64,000 nt of DNA from Candidatus Bathyarchaeota archaeon (GCA_003164295.1 PLTA01000056.1:40518-104517); one strand, 5' to 3'; positions 50,397 through 59,602 are shown, counted from the first letter of the stretch. A program made the numbers and translations. Notes: generated from the sequence alone by a model not told the origin.

Positions 50397-51776
50397 TCAA
50401 TGCACCTTTAACTTGTCTTTAGCCGCATGTTTAGGGCATAATTGGTGTTGAAAGTCGTCAGTGTACGAAAGGTTAAGCTTAGAAAAAATTTTGCCGCATA
50501 AATCGCAGTAATCATAATGAAAAATGCATACGCTTGAATTGTCATGGCTGCATTTGAATTCTAGTAAGCGACTGTGCTTTTTTCCGCATACTGAGCAGAC
50601 GAACCCTGCGTCTGGCTCAAAATATTCATTCAGGGTTTCGTCTAGTTTTAGAGCGGCTTTTTTGGAGTAAATTTTTGCTGTATCGATTGATTGTATACTG
50701 CAGCTTTTGCAGACGTAGACGGAATCGTGGGTCGCGAAACCTTCAGAGAATGTATTTCGGCAAATGGGGCAAATAACTTCTGGGAAATGGTTAATGCCAA
50801 AAATGATTGAAGAATGTAGGGTTGAGTTGTTGTCGAGGTTTAATTCAAAAGTAACTTTTGCCGTGTTAATTACAAGTAGGTTGATAAATTTTACCGATAT
50901 GCTTGTTGTTAATGCTTCTTCTTCTCTTTTTAGGAGGTTCTCATGAGTGGTTTGCCATTCCTGCGAATCTGAATCGTATTTGGTGTTAATAGCTTGTTCA
51001 AGGTGGTCCCTTCGAATTCTCTTATCAAAGCTTCTTAGTTTAGCCTCTTTTTCCCTGATAATTGGTAAATCAAAAAGAATCAACTTTTCTTTAAGAATAG
51101 TTTCCAATTTTTTGTCCGCAATTGCTTTGAGCTCATCAAAAACCGCAGGTTTAAGCTTCGTTTTAAAATCTTGAATTTCTAAAGCTTCATTATCCAAAAT
51201 GTTTTTTCCACTCAAATCATCAACGCTGACAATATTCCCGTCTTCACTTATTATCAGAATAATCAATTCTTCATTTCTTGTTCTCAATTTGTTTCGGAAT
51301 GTTGCAGAAAAATAGAATTGATAATACCTTACAGGCTCTTCTTTAACCATTTTAACAAAAATAATTTTTCCATTGTTAATCTGATGGTAACATAAATGGA
51401 GTTTTTCACAGATATTAACTGCTTCTTCTCCATCTGTTACTTTTTTGCAGTCTTGACAGAAAAAGGGTGAATCTTTAAAGTAGTTTTTGAGTAACAGTTC
51501 CAATTCTCCCTTCAGATTGACAGTAATTTGACAAAGAACGCCCTTATCTAAACATTCATCCAATATTTGTTGAAAAGTTGGGCTTCCAGGCGTTATCAAA
51601 AGCGCTTTTTTCTCTCGCGCTACAGAAGGCTCATAAGTGTATTCTGTTCCGTTTGTTTGATTGGGATATTTTATCTTGAAAACTTCATTGGATTGCTCAA
51701 TTATCTCTCCCTTTTGGGATTTTGCGTATAATCGGATAAAGTTATGAATTTTTGTTCCCGAATATTTTGTGCTCAG
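50397..51776 (-). CDS. Zinc-ribbon protein of unknown family (second gene of module), probable CTG start
   Basis: 459 residues if begun at CTG 51776. The frame from there to the first canonical codon (TTG 51599) is clearly coding (HNFIRLYAKSQKGEIIEQSN, YPNQTNGTEYTYEP). CTG overlaps the SNF2 stop by 2 nt and has AGGGGG 7-8 nt upstream. The C-terminal 130 residues hold several zinc knuckles: CPICRNTF, CKSCSIQ, CSVCGKKH, HYDYCDLCGK and CPKHAAK. The middle is charged and helical. No family recognised; a nucleic-acid or protein adaptor for the helicase and nuclease is inferred from context. Confidence 0.7.
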   Translation of the reverse strand: MSTKYSGTKIHNFIRLYAKSQKGEIIEQSNEVFKIKYPNQTNGTEYTYEPSVAREKKALLITPGSPTFQQILDECLDKGVLCQITVNLKGELELLLKNYFKDSPFFCQDCKKVTDGEEAVNICEKLHLCYHQINNGKIIFVKMVKEEPVRYYQFYFSATFRNKLRTRNEELIILIISEDGNIVSVDDLSGKNILDNEALEIQDFKTKLKPAVFDELKAIADKKLETILKEKLILFDLPIIREKEAKLRSFDKRIRRDHLEQAINTKYDSDSQEWQTTHENLLKREEEALTTSISVKFINLLVINTAKVTFELNLDNNSTLHSSIIFGINHFPEVICPICRNTFSEGFATHDSVYVCKSCSIQSIDTAKIYSKKAALKLDETLNEYFEPDAGFVCSVCGKKHSRLLEFKCSHDNSSVCIFHYDYCDLCGKIFSKLNLSYTDDFQHQLCPKHAAKDKLKVH

Positions 51777-53797
51777 TCAAGAACCCCCTGGGTGAACTTT
51801 TCTGACAGCTCTTGATTTTCCCTTGAATTGCTCAAGTTTTCAGCAAGTTTTTCTATGTCTTTTTTAATGTCGATGCGGGAATTGCTTCTTAACAATATAT
51901 CTATTATAGTTTTTTGTATGTCTTGTGAGCCTTCTTTTAGTTCGGCTAAAACGGTTTCCATTTTACCAATTGTCATGGTGAATAAATCGATTTTTTGGTA
52001 AAGGATGTGGAGAACATAGTCGTCGATGGTGTTTCTTATGCTTAAGTTGAATATGGTGACGTCGCGTTCTTGTTTATATCTGTGGATTCTGCCGATACGC
52101 TGCTCAATTTTCATAGGGTTCCAATGCAAATCATAATTGAACATTATGCAACAATTCTGAAGATTAAGTCCCTCAGCGGCAGAATCGGTTGCGATGAGAT
52201 ATTTTATTTCGCCGTTTTTGAACGCTGAAATAATATTATCTCTTTCATTTTGACTCATATTGCCCAAGTAGACAGCGGCTTTGCCAAATTCTTGGTCGAG
52301 AATTTCCTTAAGCTTGAGCGCTGTAATTCTTCTCAAGCAAAAAATCAGCGCTTGCTCATTTGGGATTTCATTAAGAATCTGTTTTAGGAGTTTAATTTTT
52401 GAACTTTTAACTTGTTTTGCCATTTCAATTAGTTTATTTGTGATTTGAGTTTCAGAGGGAAAGCGTTGTTGTCTTTTCTTCAATGATTCAATTGAGGCTT
52501 CTGGAGAACTTGAAAAGGACTGTTGAAGGGCAATTGCTTGGAAGATCAGAATTGCCTTGCTTTGGGATTCGCTTATTTTTCTTCTCGGGTTCTCTTTTAT
52601 CAAGGTTTCAATAGTTTTGAAGCTATTTTGGTAAATGTCTCGTAGGTACTCGGTTGCTTTATCAATAAAGATGCGTTCGCTGTCATCCGCATCAAGCGTT
52701 CTGGAATCAACACATCGCTTTGTAAACGGAATGCCTGTTTGTTCTCTTCGAGTACGGCACATTACATCTCTTAGAATTTGCCTTAACTGATATGCCCCCT
52801 CAGGCTTTACAACACGGGCTTTGGTATCTTTGGCAAATCGAGACACAAACAAGCGTTCACTATCAAAAACGCCTGGTTCAATTAAATCTACAATGCTGTA
52901 CAAATCCGTTAGTTTGTTACATAATGGCGTAGCTGTAAGAAGTAAGAAATGATTTTTTCTAAGGTTTGCTAGGTAATTTCTCCCTTTGCTGTGAGGGTTT
53001 CTGAAAGTATGAGCCTCATCTACGACGATTAAGTCCCAAGTTCGACTTGAAATTAGATCGTATTTTCTTGCCATTATGTTATGTGAGCAAATTATTCTGT
53101 TAGCAGACCCGAAATCCACTTTGTGATTATTGGCTATAGAGAAGTTTTCTCCAAATTTTTCAGCCATTTCAGTTTTCCATTGGGAAAGCAAACTTTTTGG
53201 AGCTACAATAAGAATTGAGTTTATTTCATCTCTCAGAAGTAGCTCTTTCATAATGAGGCCAGCTTCGATTGTTTTTCCAAGTCCAACTTCGTCGGCAAGT
53301 ATGGCGTTTCCATTCATTTCATTTATCACTTGAAGCGCAATCTTCATCTGAAAATTGTAGGGCACTATTTTCGCTCTTAGCGCATCTGCAGAAATTAATC
53401 TGTTAATTTGGCACGAACGTTTGATTTGGAGCGCTTCCAGAAAGAGGTTAAAGTTCTCAAAACTTGAAAATGATTTTTTTTTACTTGGTCTGTTTAAACC
53501 ATACGGATCGGAAAAACTGCAAAAATACCTATGCCTCACACTGTTACCTATTGTTTCTTCTTCAAACTCAAAACTTTGCACTGGAATTGAGGTTGACAGG
53601 TGTTGTGAGGTTCTGTTTCGGATTTTTTTTCCAACAGCCTTTGCGGGGGGCGACCGTGTGCTTGGGGGGTCGCTTTTTTTTGCGCCTGATTCTAAACTTT
53701 CAATTGCAGTGAATTTTTCACAAATATTACCATTAGAATTAGAAGTTACTGCATCGGGTTGCAGACCCTCGCTATTGACTTTGAGTTTAACAGGCAA
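51773..53797 (-). CDS. SNF2-family helicase (first gene of module)
   Basis: 674 residues. After a disordered N-terminus (1-80), a RecA-like domain 1 has LADEVGLGKTIEAGLIMKE (Walker A about 168-177), IVAPKSLLSQW, VVDEAHTFRN (DEAH about 260-263) and LLLTATPLCNK. Domain 2 has ALIFCLRRITALKLKEIL, ATDSAAEGLNLQNC and EQRIGRIHRYKQERDV. This is the DEAH-type SNF2 of the RapA/DrmD-like group. It translocates on duplex DNA without unwinding. TTG at 53797. Transcribed with the zinc-ribbon and Mrr-like genes. Resembles helicases of defence islands, but no known system matches the trio. Confidence 0.88.
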   Translation of the reverse strand: MPVKLKVNSEGLQPDAVTSNSNGNICEKFTAIESLESGAKKSDPPSTRSPPAKAVGKKIRNRTSQHLSTSIPVQSFEFEEETIGNSVRHRYFCSFSDPYGLNRPSKKKSFSSFENFNLFLEALQIKRSCQINRLISADALRAKIVPYNFQMKIALQVINEMNGNAILADEVGLGKTIEAGLIMKELLLRDEINSILIVAPKSLLSQWKTEMAEKFGENFSIANNHKVDFGSANRIICSHNIMARKYDLISSRTWDLIVVDEAHTFRNPHSKGRNYLANLRKNHFLLLTATPLCNKLTDLYSIVDLIEPGVFDSERLFVSRFAKDTKARVVKPEGAYQLRQILRDVMCRTRREQTGIPFTKRCVDSRTLDADDSERIFIDKATEYLRDIYQNSFKTIETLIKENPRRKISESQSKAILIFQAIALQQSFSSSPEASIESLKKRQQRFPSETQITNKLIEMAKQVKSSKIKLLKQILNEIPNEQALIFCLRRITALKLKEILDQEFGKAAVYLGNMSQNERDNIISAFKNGEIKYLIATDSAAEGLNLQNCCIMFNYDLHWNPMKIEQRIGRIHRYKQERDVTIFNLSIRNTIDDYVLHILYQKIDLFTMTIGKMETVLAELKEGSQDIQKTIIDILLRSNSRIDIKKDIEKLAENLSNSRENQELSEKFTQGVLD

Positions 53798-53947
53798 GAG
53801 TATCGCCCTTTACTCGATATCACACTATAAAAAGATGAATGGTTTAGAAAATTAAATCAAGCGAAGTTAAGGAATTCCAGAGAACTATTTATGATTTTGA
53901 AGCGCCTGGAAAAAACTTAAAAAAGATTGCAGAAAGCAAAAGGAAAA

Positions 53948-54907
53948 TTAAAAAAAGGCTTTTCGATCCGGGATTTCGATTTTTAACTGCCTTGTCAGTG
54001 CTTTGTATCTGTTTCTAACCGTTACCTCGGTGACCCCGGCTGCTTCTGCGATATCTTTTTGAGTTATCCTTTCATTGTGTTGAAGACAAGCTATGTAAAG
54101 AGCTGCTGCAGCCATACCCATTGGATCTTTCCCTGCCACAAATCGTTTTCGCCTAGCCTCTGCAAGTAATGTAATAGCTGCGCCTTGTGTTTTGCCTGAA
54201 ATTCCGTTTTTCTCCGCAATTTTTGAAACATATGTTAAAGGATCAGAAATTGGCATGTGAAAATCGAAATCTTGCAGTAACAATCTATAACAACGTGCAA
54301 CATCTTTCCTATCAACAAGGCTAGCTTCAGCGATTTCGCGAAGGGTTCTTGGGGATCCACTTTTGCGGCAAGCAGCATAAAGTGACGCTGCGGCGATGGC
54401 ATTTATTGACCTCCCTCGGACTAAGCCTTTTTCGAGTGCTTTTCTGTAAATGACCGCGGCTTTTTCTTTTATTGGTGGTGAGGTGGATACTTTGCTTGAT
54501 AATCGTTCAAGTTCGGCCATTGCTTGGGCAAGGTTTCGGTCGATGGATGAGTGTACGCGACTTCGTATTTGCCATTTCCTCAGTCGCCACATTTGTAATC
54601 TTGTGGAAATGGGCAATTTTCTTCCGAATGCATCTCGGTCAACTTGGCTTATGGTTGTGGATAATCCTTTATCGTGAATTGAATAGGATGTGGGCAAACC
54701 AACTCGGCTTCTTGAGGTTTTCTCTTGTTGTGTAAAAGCGCGCCATTCAGGTCCTTTATCTAACATTTGTTCATACAAAACAAGACCGCAGTCGCCACAG
54801 ATGGTTTCGCCGGTGTCGTAATCATGAACGAGATTTTTGCTTGTACATTCAGGGCAATTATCAGCTAAACGCTGATGCGTTTTTAAAACTTCCTTACTTA
54901 CACTCAT
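53948..54907 (-). CDS. tfb: Transcription initiation factor B
   Basis: 319 residues. N-terminal zinc ribbon (Cys18, Cys21, Cys37, Cys40), B-finger/linker (DKGPEWRAFTQQEKTSRSRV), then two cyclin repeats. The second carries GKDPMGMAAAALYIACLQHN and the BRE-recognition helix-turn-helix TQKDIAEAAGVTEVTVRNRY. It recruits RNA polymerase to TBP-bound promoters. ATG at 54907, alone with its own promoter. Other TFB paralogues may exist elsewhere. Confidence 0.96.
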   Translation of the reverse strand: MSVSKEVLKTHQRLADNCPECTSKNLVHDYDTGETICGDCGLVLYEQMLDKGPEWRAFTQQEKTSRSRVGLPTSYSIHDKGLSTTISQVDRDAFGRKLPISTRLQMWRLRKWQIRSRVHSSIDRNLAQAMAELERLSSKVSTSPPIKEKAAVIYRKALEKGLVRGRSINAIAAASLYAACRKSGSPRTLREIAEASLVDRKDVARCYRLLLQDFDFHMPISDPLTYVSKIAEKNGISGKTQGAAITLLAEARRKRFVAGKDPMGMAAAALYIACLQHNERITQKDIAEAAGVTEVTVRNRYKALTRQLKIEIPDRKAFF

Positions 54908-55165
54908 AATTTAATCTCATTATATTGCCCAGAATCGTCATTGAATCACTTAAGCCACTTTAAAGGTTAGAAAAGTGAATAATGCAATTCTCGCATTCTA
55001 TCTATAAGAACATGCTCATCTTCTATAAAGGACTATGCCAACAAATAACAAGTTTTGCCATACCATTATTTGCATTCGACTTATGATGTATCAATTCAGA
55101 AACGGACTTCTCTTCGATTCAGAAACAAAAAAGTTTGCAACGAATCGATGTCAATCCACTCTGGG

Positions 55166-55438
55166 TTACTCAATAATAGGTGGCACTTGCTCGAGTTCCT
55201 TAAAATACTTCAAAACATTTATACCATTTTGTGTAACAGCAAAAACTGATTTCCACTTCTGAAGGGTTCGTTCCTCTATCAGTTCATTCTTGATCAGAAA
55301 GCTCAGACAATCTTCGAGAATGTTGCAGTTGAAGTTCGCTTTGGACATAATATTTTTCTGCATCATCGGACCGTTATGTGCTAAAACTTTGAGGATGTCA
55401 ACATACATTTCAAGTTTTGATCTTCTGATTTGTTGCAA
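55166..55438 (-). CDS. Archaeal winged-helix DNA-binding protein
   Basis: 90 residues. RRSKLEMYVDILKVLAHNGP opens a helix-turn-helix of the small archaeal type; NFNCNILEDCLSFLIKNELI is the recognition part and RTLQKWKSVFAVTQNGINVL the wing followed by a helix. Many copies of such single-domain regulators occur in TACK archaea. TTG start at 55438. Target unknown. Confidence 0.8.
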   Translation of the reverse strand: MQQIRRSKLEMYVDILKVLAHNGPMMQKNIMSKANFNCNILEDCLSFLIKNELIEERTLQKWKSVFAVTQNGINVLKYFKELEQVPPIIE

Positions 55439-55719
55439 TCGAACTTCTCCAGTTACACTAGTGGTCTTTCTATTGGATAGTGGCTTGTTTTTTTATAAGC
55501 TTTTTGCTATTTGACTTTTTGCTTGATTCAATCAATTGGTAAATTCTGCCTTTTAATCAAAATAATATTTAAAATATATTTGTAAAAAGAATTATTTGCA
55601 GTGCATGTTTTCTGGAATTCTTTTTCTGTAATTGTGTCATGCCTATCACTACTTCTTATATGCCATAATAACACATGATAGAATAAGTTTGTTCTGTTAA
55701 AGTTTCTGAGCGGGTTGCA

Positions 55720-55992
55720 ATGACAAAAAAAAGTTTTCAAGAAATCAACTTTTCTTCTTCACAAGATTCAATGGGCAAAATCGTTGTCCGCAAAAATCGT
55801 ATGCCTATCGTTAGATGTGTATGTGGTTATGAAATTTTGGTAGTGCCTGATTTGAAAGCCATGAACGTTGCCATTAACAAACATGTGGCCGAGCACAAAA
55901 AGCCTTTTGATGGCTCTGAAAATTTAACAGAGTTTTTGACAGAACAGGTTCTAATTGTGGCAGGCAAAATGAAACTGTCAACTTCAAAATAA
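55720..55992 (+). CDS. Small protein with C-x-C...H-x3-H putative zinc site
   Basis: 90 residues, ATG at 55720. Cys33, Cys35 in VRCVCGYEILVVP and His55, His59 in NKHVAEHKK could bind one zinc ion. N- and C-terminal parts are polar. Resembles short zinc-finger proteins common in TACK archaea; function unknown. The preceding 281 nt from 55439 show no gene. Confidence 0.6.
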   Translation: MTKKSFQEINFSSSQDSMGKIVVRKNRMPIVRCVCGYEILVVPDLKAMNVAINKHVAEHKKPFDGSENLTEFLTEQVLIVAGKMKLSTSK

Positions 55993-56150
55993 TCATCGCC
56001 AACCAAAATAGTTTTTCAGAATTCTCAATCTACAGACCAAAGAGAATATATTCTTAGAAATTCTTAAAGCAAACTAAAGGTACCACTGGTTAATTTTGTT
56101 CGGAGTTAACACCAGTTGGTTTATATTACATAATGCCTCTTGAAATTCTA

Positions 56151-56306
56151 ATGTCAAAAAATAATCAACTGGAAAAACTATGCACTGAATGCGAAGAAGA
56201 AATGAATCCAGTACGTGGCAAAAACAAGAAACTCATTTGGTGGGAATGTACTGAGTGTGGTAAACGCATCTTAGCAACCGAAGAAACTGAACAAGAAAAG
56301 CCTTAA
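56151..56306 (+). CDS. Small zinc-ribbon protein, 51 residues
   Basis: Two CxxC pairs, CTECEEEM and CTECGKRI, separated by 20 residues make a zinc ribbon. A TATA-like GTTTATATTAC at 56118-56128 predicts transcription start near 56150, so the ATG at 56151 would be leaderless. An ATG at 56133 in frame would add six residues. Function unknown; possibly a transcription-related ribbon. Confidence 0.6.
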   Translation: MSKNNQLEKLCTECEEEMNPVRGKNKKLIWWECTECGKRILATEETEQEKP

Positions 56307-56368
56307 CCCAACATTTTTGAAACTGATCTTAAACAAAATAGTCATCATCGATACAAAATTTGCCTCAA

Positions 56369-56857
56369 CTATAAAATTTTATTTTTTTCATCAGCTTTTA
56401 AGTCGATTTTGCCGCATTTGGGACATAGGTAAATTATTACAGGCAATACCTCCTCTGCAAGTTTTCCCGAGTTTTCACCCGTCGCTTTTTGACGTGATTC
56501 TTCCAATCCTTCAATTTTAAACTTAGTTCGAGTTTGGGACATCTCGACGTTACACGAAGAGCACCAGACAGCTGGGTCGTTTCTTATTTCGATAGCTTGG
56601 GTTTTTTCTTCATTGATTGATTTGTTGATTATCTGGGTTTTTAACTGGTCAATTTGCTGGGTCTCATTTTCAGAACTCCCTAAAAATTGGCAGGGCGTTG
56701 CACAATTCATTACAAACATGCAGAGGTAACAGCAAATCATTTTCTCTTCATTTTTGCATCGAACTTCTCTGCTTGTTTTTGCTTTCTGGTTTTCTAAAAC
56801 GGCTAGACACAATTTCTCGCTTGTTAAATATTCACAGCTATTGGATAAGTCTGACAA
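56369..56857 (-). CDS. Cysteine-rich protein with C-terminal zinc ribbon
   Basis: 162 residues. The N-terminal part has a dense cysteine group (CKNEEKMICCYLCMFVMNC, then ATPCQF); the C-terminal part a split ribbon CSSCNVEM and CPKCGKID about 50 residues apart. The linker is charged and helical. Could bind two zinc ions or Fe-S clusters. TTG start at 56857. Not a recognised family. Confidence 0.6.
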   Translation of the reverse strand: MSDLSNSCEYLTSEKLCLAVLENQKAKTSREVRCKNEEKMICCYLCMFVMNCATPCQFLGSSENETQQIDQLKTQIINKSINEEKTQAIEIRNDPAVWCSSCNVEMSQTRTKFKIEGLEESRQKATGENSGKLAEEVLPVIIYLCPKCGKIDLKADEKNKIL

Positions 56858-57051
56858 GTTGTTTTTCTTCCTGCTGCTTAGTCCAAGAGCGATTTTGCCT
56901 ATTTGTGTTTTGGTGAGAATCTCCGAAAAAAATTGTTGAATTTACGGCTCAAAATTACTGAATTGACAAAATGTTAATGTTGCTTCAAGCCGAAGTTACC
57001 CAGCATTACAATTCATTTTTGCGTTTTTGAAATGCTTAATCTATTGTTTGA

Positions 57052-57174
57052 TTAAGCATGAATTTGTTGAGGTTCCATGCCTGAAAAGTACTTTATGTGA
57101 CAATCATCTTTTGGGCATCCTTCACAGCTGCTAAAGTTTGCTTTCTGGCATGGCAATGTATAAGCTCGATCCAT
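57052..57174 (-). CDS. 40-residue protein with four cysteines
   Basis: ATG at 57174; the core LPCQKANFSSCEGCPKDDC gives C-x7-C-x2-C-x4-C, a compact metal-binding pattern, with C-terminus HIKYFSGMEPQQIHA. The only ribosome-binding candidate is GTGGAAAG immediately upstream. The Cys spacing argues for a real gene. The surrounding parts of 56858-57419 are otherwise empty. Confidence 0.5.
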   Translation of the reverse strand: MDRAYTLPCQKANFSSCEGCPKDDCHIKYFSGMEPQQIHA

Positions 57175-57419
57175 CTTTCCACTTCTTTTTCATGTTGTAC
57201 TATGTAGTGTGTCTTGATATATGTAAGTAATTAATAGTTTTACTGAATAACACTTTAGTGCTAGGTATCCATTGAAAGATCGCGGTGAGAATTAGAAACT
57301 TGCGAAAATCAAATTTGAGAATTGCCTTATCGAATTTTGATAACCCAGTTTTGGCTAATTTTTCTTTATTAAAAGGTTATTAACGAAGAATTGAAACTAT
57401 AATTTGGAGTCAATGGATA

Positions 57420-57863
57420 ATGGGAGTTAAAGAAAATCTTGAGTTGATGAAGACCCTTGATGATGCATGGAACGCAGGTCCCGGCAGTCCACTATGGGAG
57501 ACTTTTAAGAAACGACACCGTGAAGACGTTAAAGTGTATTGGCCTGCCCAACCATTACCAACAGTAGGACGACACAACCATGATGTTGAAGCTACTGAAT
57601 TTTTCAAAACTTTTGACAATCGATTAGTTAACAACCCCTACAAGATAGCATTCGGCGATGAAACCCATACCTGTACTGTTGCTGATTGGACGGTTACCAT
57701 GAAGGGAACAATGAAAGGTGCAGATGGAAAAATAATTCAGCCCACGGGGAAAACAACCAAGCTTGAGTTTTGTACAGTTGCCACTTGGAAAAACGGCGAA
57801 ATCGTTGAAGAAAGATTGTTCTATGATGTTGTTGGTTTTATGAAACAGCTTGGGCTGTCTTAA
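57420..57863 (+). CDS. SnoaL-like (NTF2-fold) protein
   Basis: 147 residues. ELMKTLDDAWNAGPGSPLWE, FKKRHREDVKVYWPAQPLPT and VGRHNHDVEATEFFKTFDNR, then the antiparallel sheet with ADWTVTMKGTMKGADGKI, follow the SnoaL/ester-cyclase pattern of cone-shaped NTF2 folds. May be an aldol-type cyclase, isomerase or simple ligand binder. ATG at 57420. Lies upstream of the pirin gene by 109 nt. Confidence 0.82.
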   Translation: MGVKENLELMKTLDDAWNAGPGSPLWETFKKRHREDVKVYWPAQPLPTVGRHNHDVEATEFFKTFDNRLVNNPYKIAFGDETHTCTVADWTVTMKGTMKGADGKIIQPTGKTTKLEFCTVATWKNGEIVEERLFYDVVGFMKQLGLS

Positions 57864-57972
57864 GAATAGTTAGCGATAGTTAAATGAGAAAGGCTAAAGT
57901 AAAATCGTTTAACTTCCTAATTTTTTCATTTTTAGTAACAAATATAAGTTATGTTCAACGATAAATAATCTG

Positions 57973-58839
57973 ATGAATTTTTTGCCGAGACAGATTCAAA
58001 GAGTTTTGGACTGTAGGTTTACTCTTGAGGGTGCTGGAGTTAAGTTGAAAAGGGTTTTGGGAAACGATGAAAACTCTACACTTGACCCGTTCTTACTTCT
58101 AGACCATTTTGGATCAGAAGATCCTCGAGATTACCTCAAAGGTTTTCCTTGGCATCCTCACCGAGGTATGGAAACGGTCACTTACATGTGGACGGGTGAA
58201 GTTGAACACGGCGATAGCATGGGCAACAAAGGTATAATAAAATCTGGAGACGTACAATGGATGACTGCAGGTTCAGGCATAATTCATCAGGAAATGCCCC
58301 AAAAATATGATGGTCTAATGCAGGGTTTCCAACTATGGGTAAATTTACCTGCTGTGAAAAAAATGGTTGAACCAAAATATCGAGGAATCCTAAGAGAACA
58401 AATCCCAATGGTCCAAAAAGATGGCGTAAAGATTAAAGTTATAGCAGGAAAGGTGGATGGAACAAGAGGACCAGTTAGTGACTTAGCAATTGACATAGAA
58501 TATTTTGATGTAAAGTTAGCCTCAGGAAAAACATTTGAACATACAACAACCAAGGAAGATACGGTGTTTGCTTATATCGTAGATGGCTCTGTTGAGGTTC
58601 ACAACAAAACCATTATGCAAGGGCATTGTGTGGTCTTTGGCGAAGGCGATTTTGCAAAAATAAGTTCAAGAAATGGAGCTCGCTTTCTTTTTGTTTCCGG
58701 TGAACCTTTGAATGAGCCCGTGGCGTGGAGAGGACCCATAGTAATGAATACACAAGAAGAATTAGACAGGGCGTATGAAGAGCTTGAAGCTGGTGTTTTC
58801 ATAAAAACAAAAAATTATTTGGATATTAATAGGAATTGA
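57973..58839 (+). CDS. Pirin-family bicupin
   Basis: 288 residues. The N-terminal cupin holds the signature DPFLLLDHFGSEDP and FPWHPHRGMETVTYMWTGEV, with HxH and Glu metal ligands, and GDVQWMTAGSGIIHQEMPQ. The C-terminal cupin is degenerate (GKTFEHTTTKEDTVFAYIVD). Pirins bind Fe and can have quercetinase activity or redox-sensor roles. ATG at 57973. Followed 11 nt later by a thioredoxin-like gene, consistent with an oxidative-stress operon. Confidence 0.92.
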   Translation: MNFLPRQIQRVLDCRFTLEGAGVKLKRVLGNDENSTLDPFLLLDHFGSEDPRDYLKGFPWHPHRGMETVTYMWTGEVEHGDSMGNKGIIKSGDVQWMTAGSGIIHQEMPQKYDGLMQGFQLWVNLPAVKKMVEPKYRGILREQIPMVQKDGVKIKVIAGKVDGTRGPVSDLAIDIEYFDVKLASGKTFEHTTTKEDTVFAYIVDGSVEVHNKTIMQGHCVVFGEGDFAKISSRNGARFLFVSGEPLNEPVAWRGPIVMNTQEELDRAYEELEAGVFIKTKNYLDINRN

Positions 58840-58850
58840 GGTGATTTAAC

Positions 58851-59189
58851 ATGAGCATTGCAAAAAAACCAAATGCTAAAAACCAAAAAACAAACACTTT
58901 CCACGAAAAAATAGCGGACAAAGACAAAGTGTTCGTTCTCTTTTACGCAACCTGGTGTCCACATTCCCAAGAGTTTCTTCCAATTTTTGAAGAATACTCA
59001 AAAAGCAATCCAAACGAGTGCTTGCGAGTTATCGCAGACGAAGAACCAGATGTCTTTGAAGAATATAGCATAGAATACTATCCTACCGTTATAATGTTCA
59101 AAAAGGGAAAAGTGCACAAGCGAATCGACGCTGAACCAGGAGTTGGCCTAAATAAAAAACAACTTAAGAGCCTCACTGAAAAACAGTAA
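58851..59189 (+). CDS. Thioredoxin-fold protein with monothiol CPHS site
   Basis: 112 residues. VFVLFYATWCPHSQEFLPIF places the active site at Cys36-Pro-His-Ser39: the second cysteine of CxxC is Ser. The cis-Pro (EYYPTVIMFKKGK) is present. CxxS thioredoxins act in disulfide isomerisation or glutathionylation-like chemistry rather than as dithiol reductants. ATG at 58851 with GAGGTGA upstream; probably co-transcribed with the pirin gene. Confidence 0.88.
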   Translation: MSIAKKPNAKNQKTNTFHEKIADKDKVFVLFYATWCPHSQEFLPIFEEYSKSNPNECLRVIADEEPDVFEEYSIEYYPTVIMFKKGKVHKRIDAEPGVGLNKKQLKSLTEKQ

Positions 59190-59437
59190 AACCTCTAACT
59201 TTTGCAAACCGAAAAACAAAAATTTCCCTTTCCTTTTTTTTTGTCTTAGTTGAAAATCATTTTCTTATTGACTATGTTTCGAAATTTTCTCTGTGCTATC
59301 TGTTTTTTATTAGAAGGAGAACCAAGTAAGAAACGCTGAAAAGATAATAACAAAGGCTGAGGTTTTCTTAAAAGTAGTTTTCCGATTGGTTAAAATCGAT
59401 CGTTAAAATTTGGTTGTACTTTTTCTGGAAGTAAAGG

Positions 59438-59602
59438 CTAAAATTTCTTACGTGATAAAACAAAAACATGTGTGTTCAGTATAGCAAAACCAAACATCCA
59501 CAATACAATCGCAAAAAACATAAAATGAAAATAAGCAGGAACGCAACCTAAAGTCAGAAACATAATGGCCAGCGAACCTAAAGTTCTTTCGTTGATGCGC
59601 AA
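59438..59602 (-). CDS. 54-residue two-helix membrane protein
   Basis: TTG at 59602 with GAGG upstream. Two hydrophobic helices (LGSLAIMFLTLGCVPAYF and FMFFAIVLWMFGFAILNTHV) end in VLSRKKF. Downstream, at 59335-59395 on the same strand, another hydrophobic stretch (KKTSAFVIIFSAFLTWFSF, then stop) is open but has no canonical start. Function unknown. The remaining parts of 59190-59920 show nothing else. Confidence 0.5.
   Translation of the reverse strand: MRINERTLGSLAIMFLTLGCVPAYFHFMFFAIVLWMFGFAILNTHVFVLSRKKF

Noticed and set aside
53840..53955. Protein-like stretch (EVKEFQRTIYDFEAPGKNLK) upstream of TFB's end on the plus strand
   Set aside because: It has no start codon after its upstream stop and runs into antisense of tfb.
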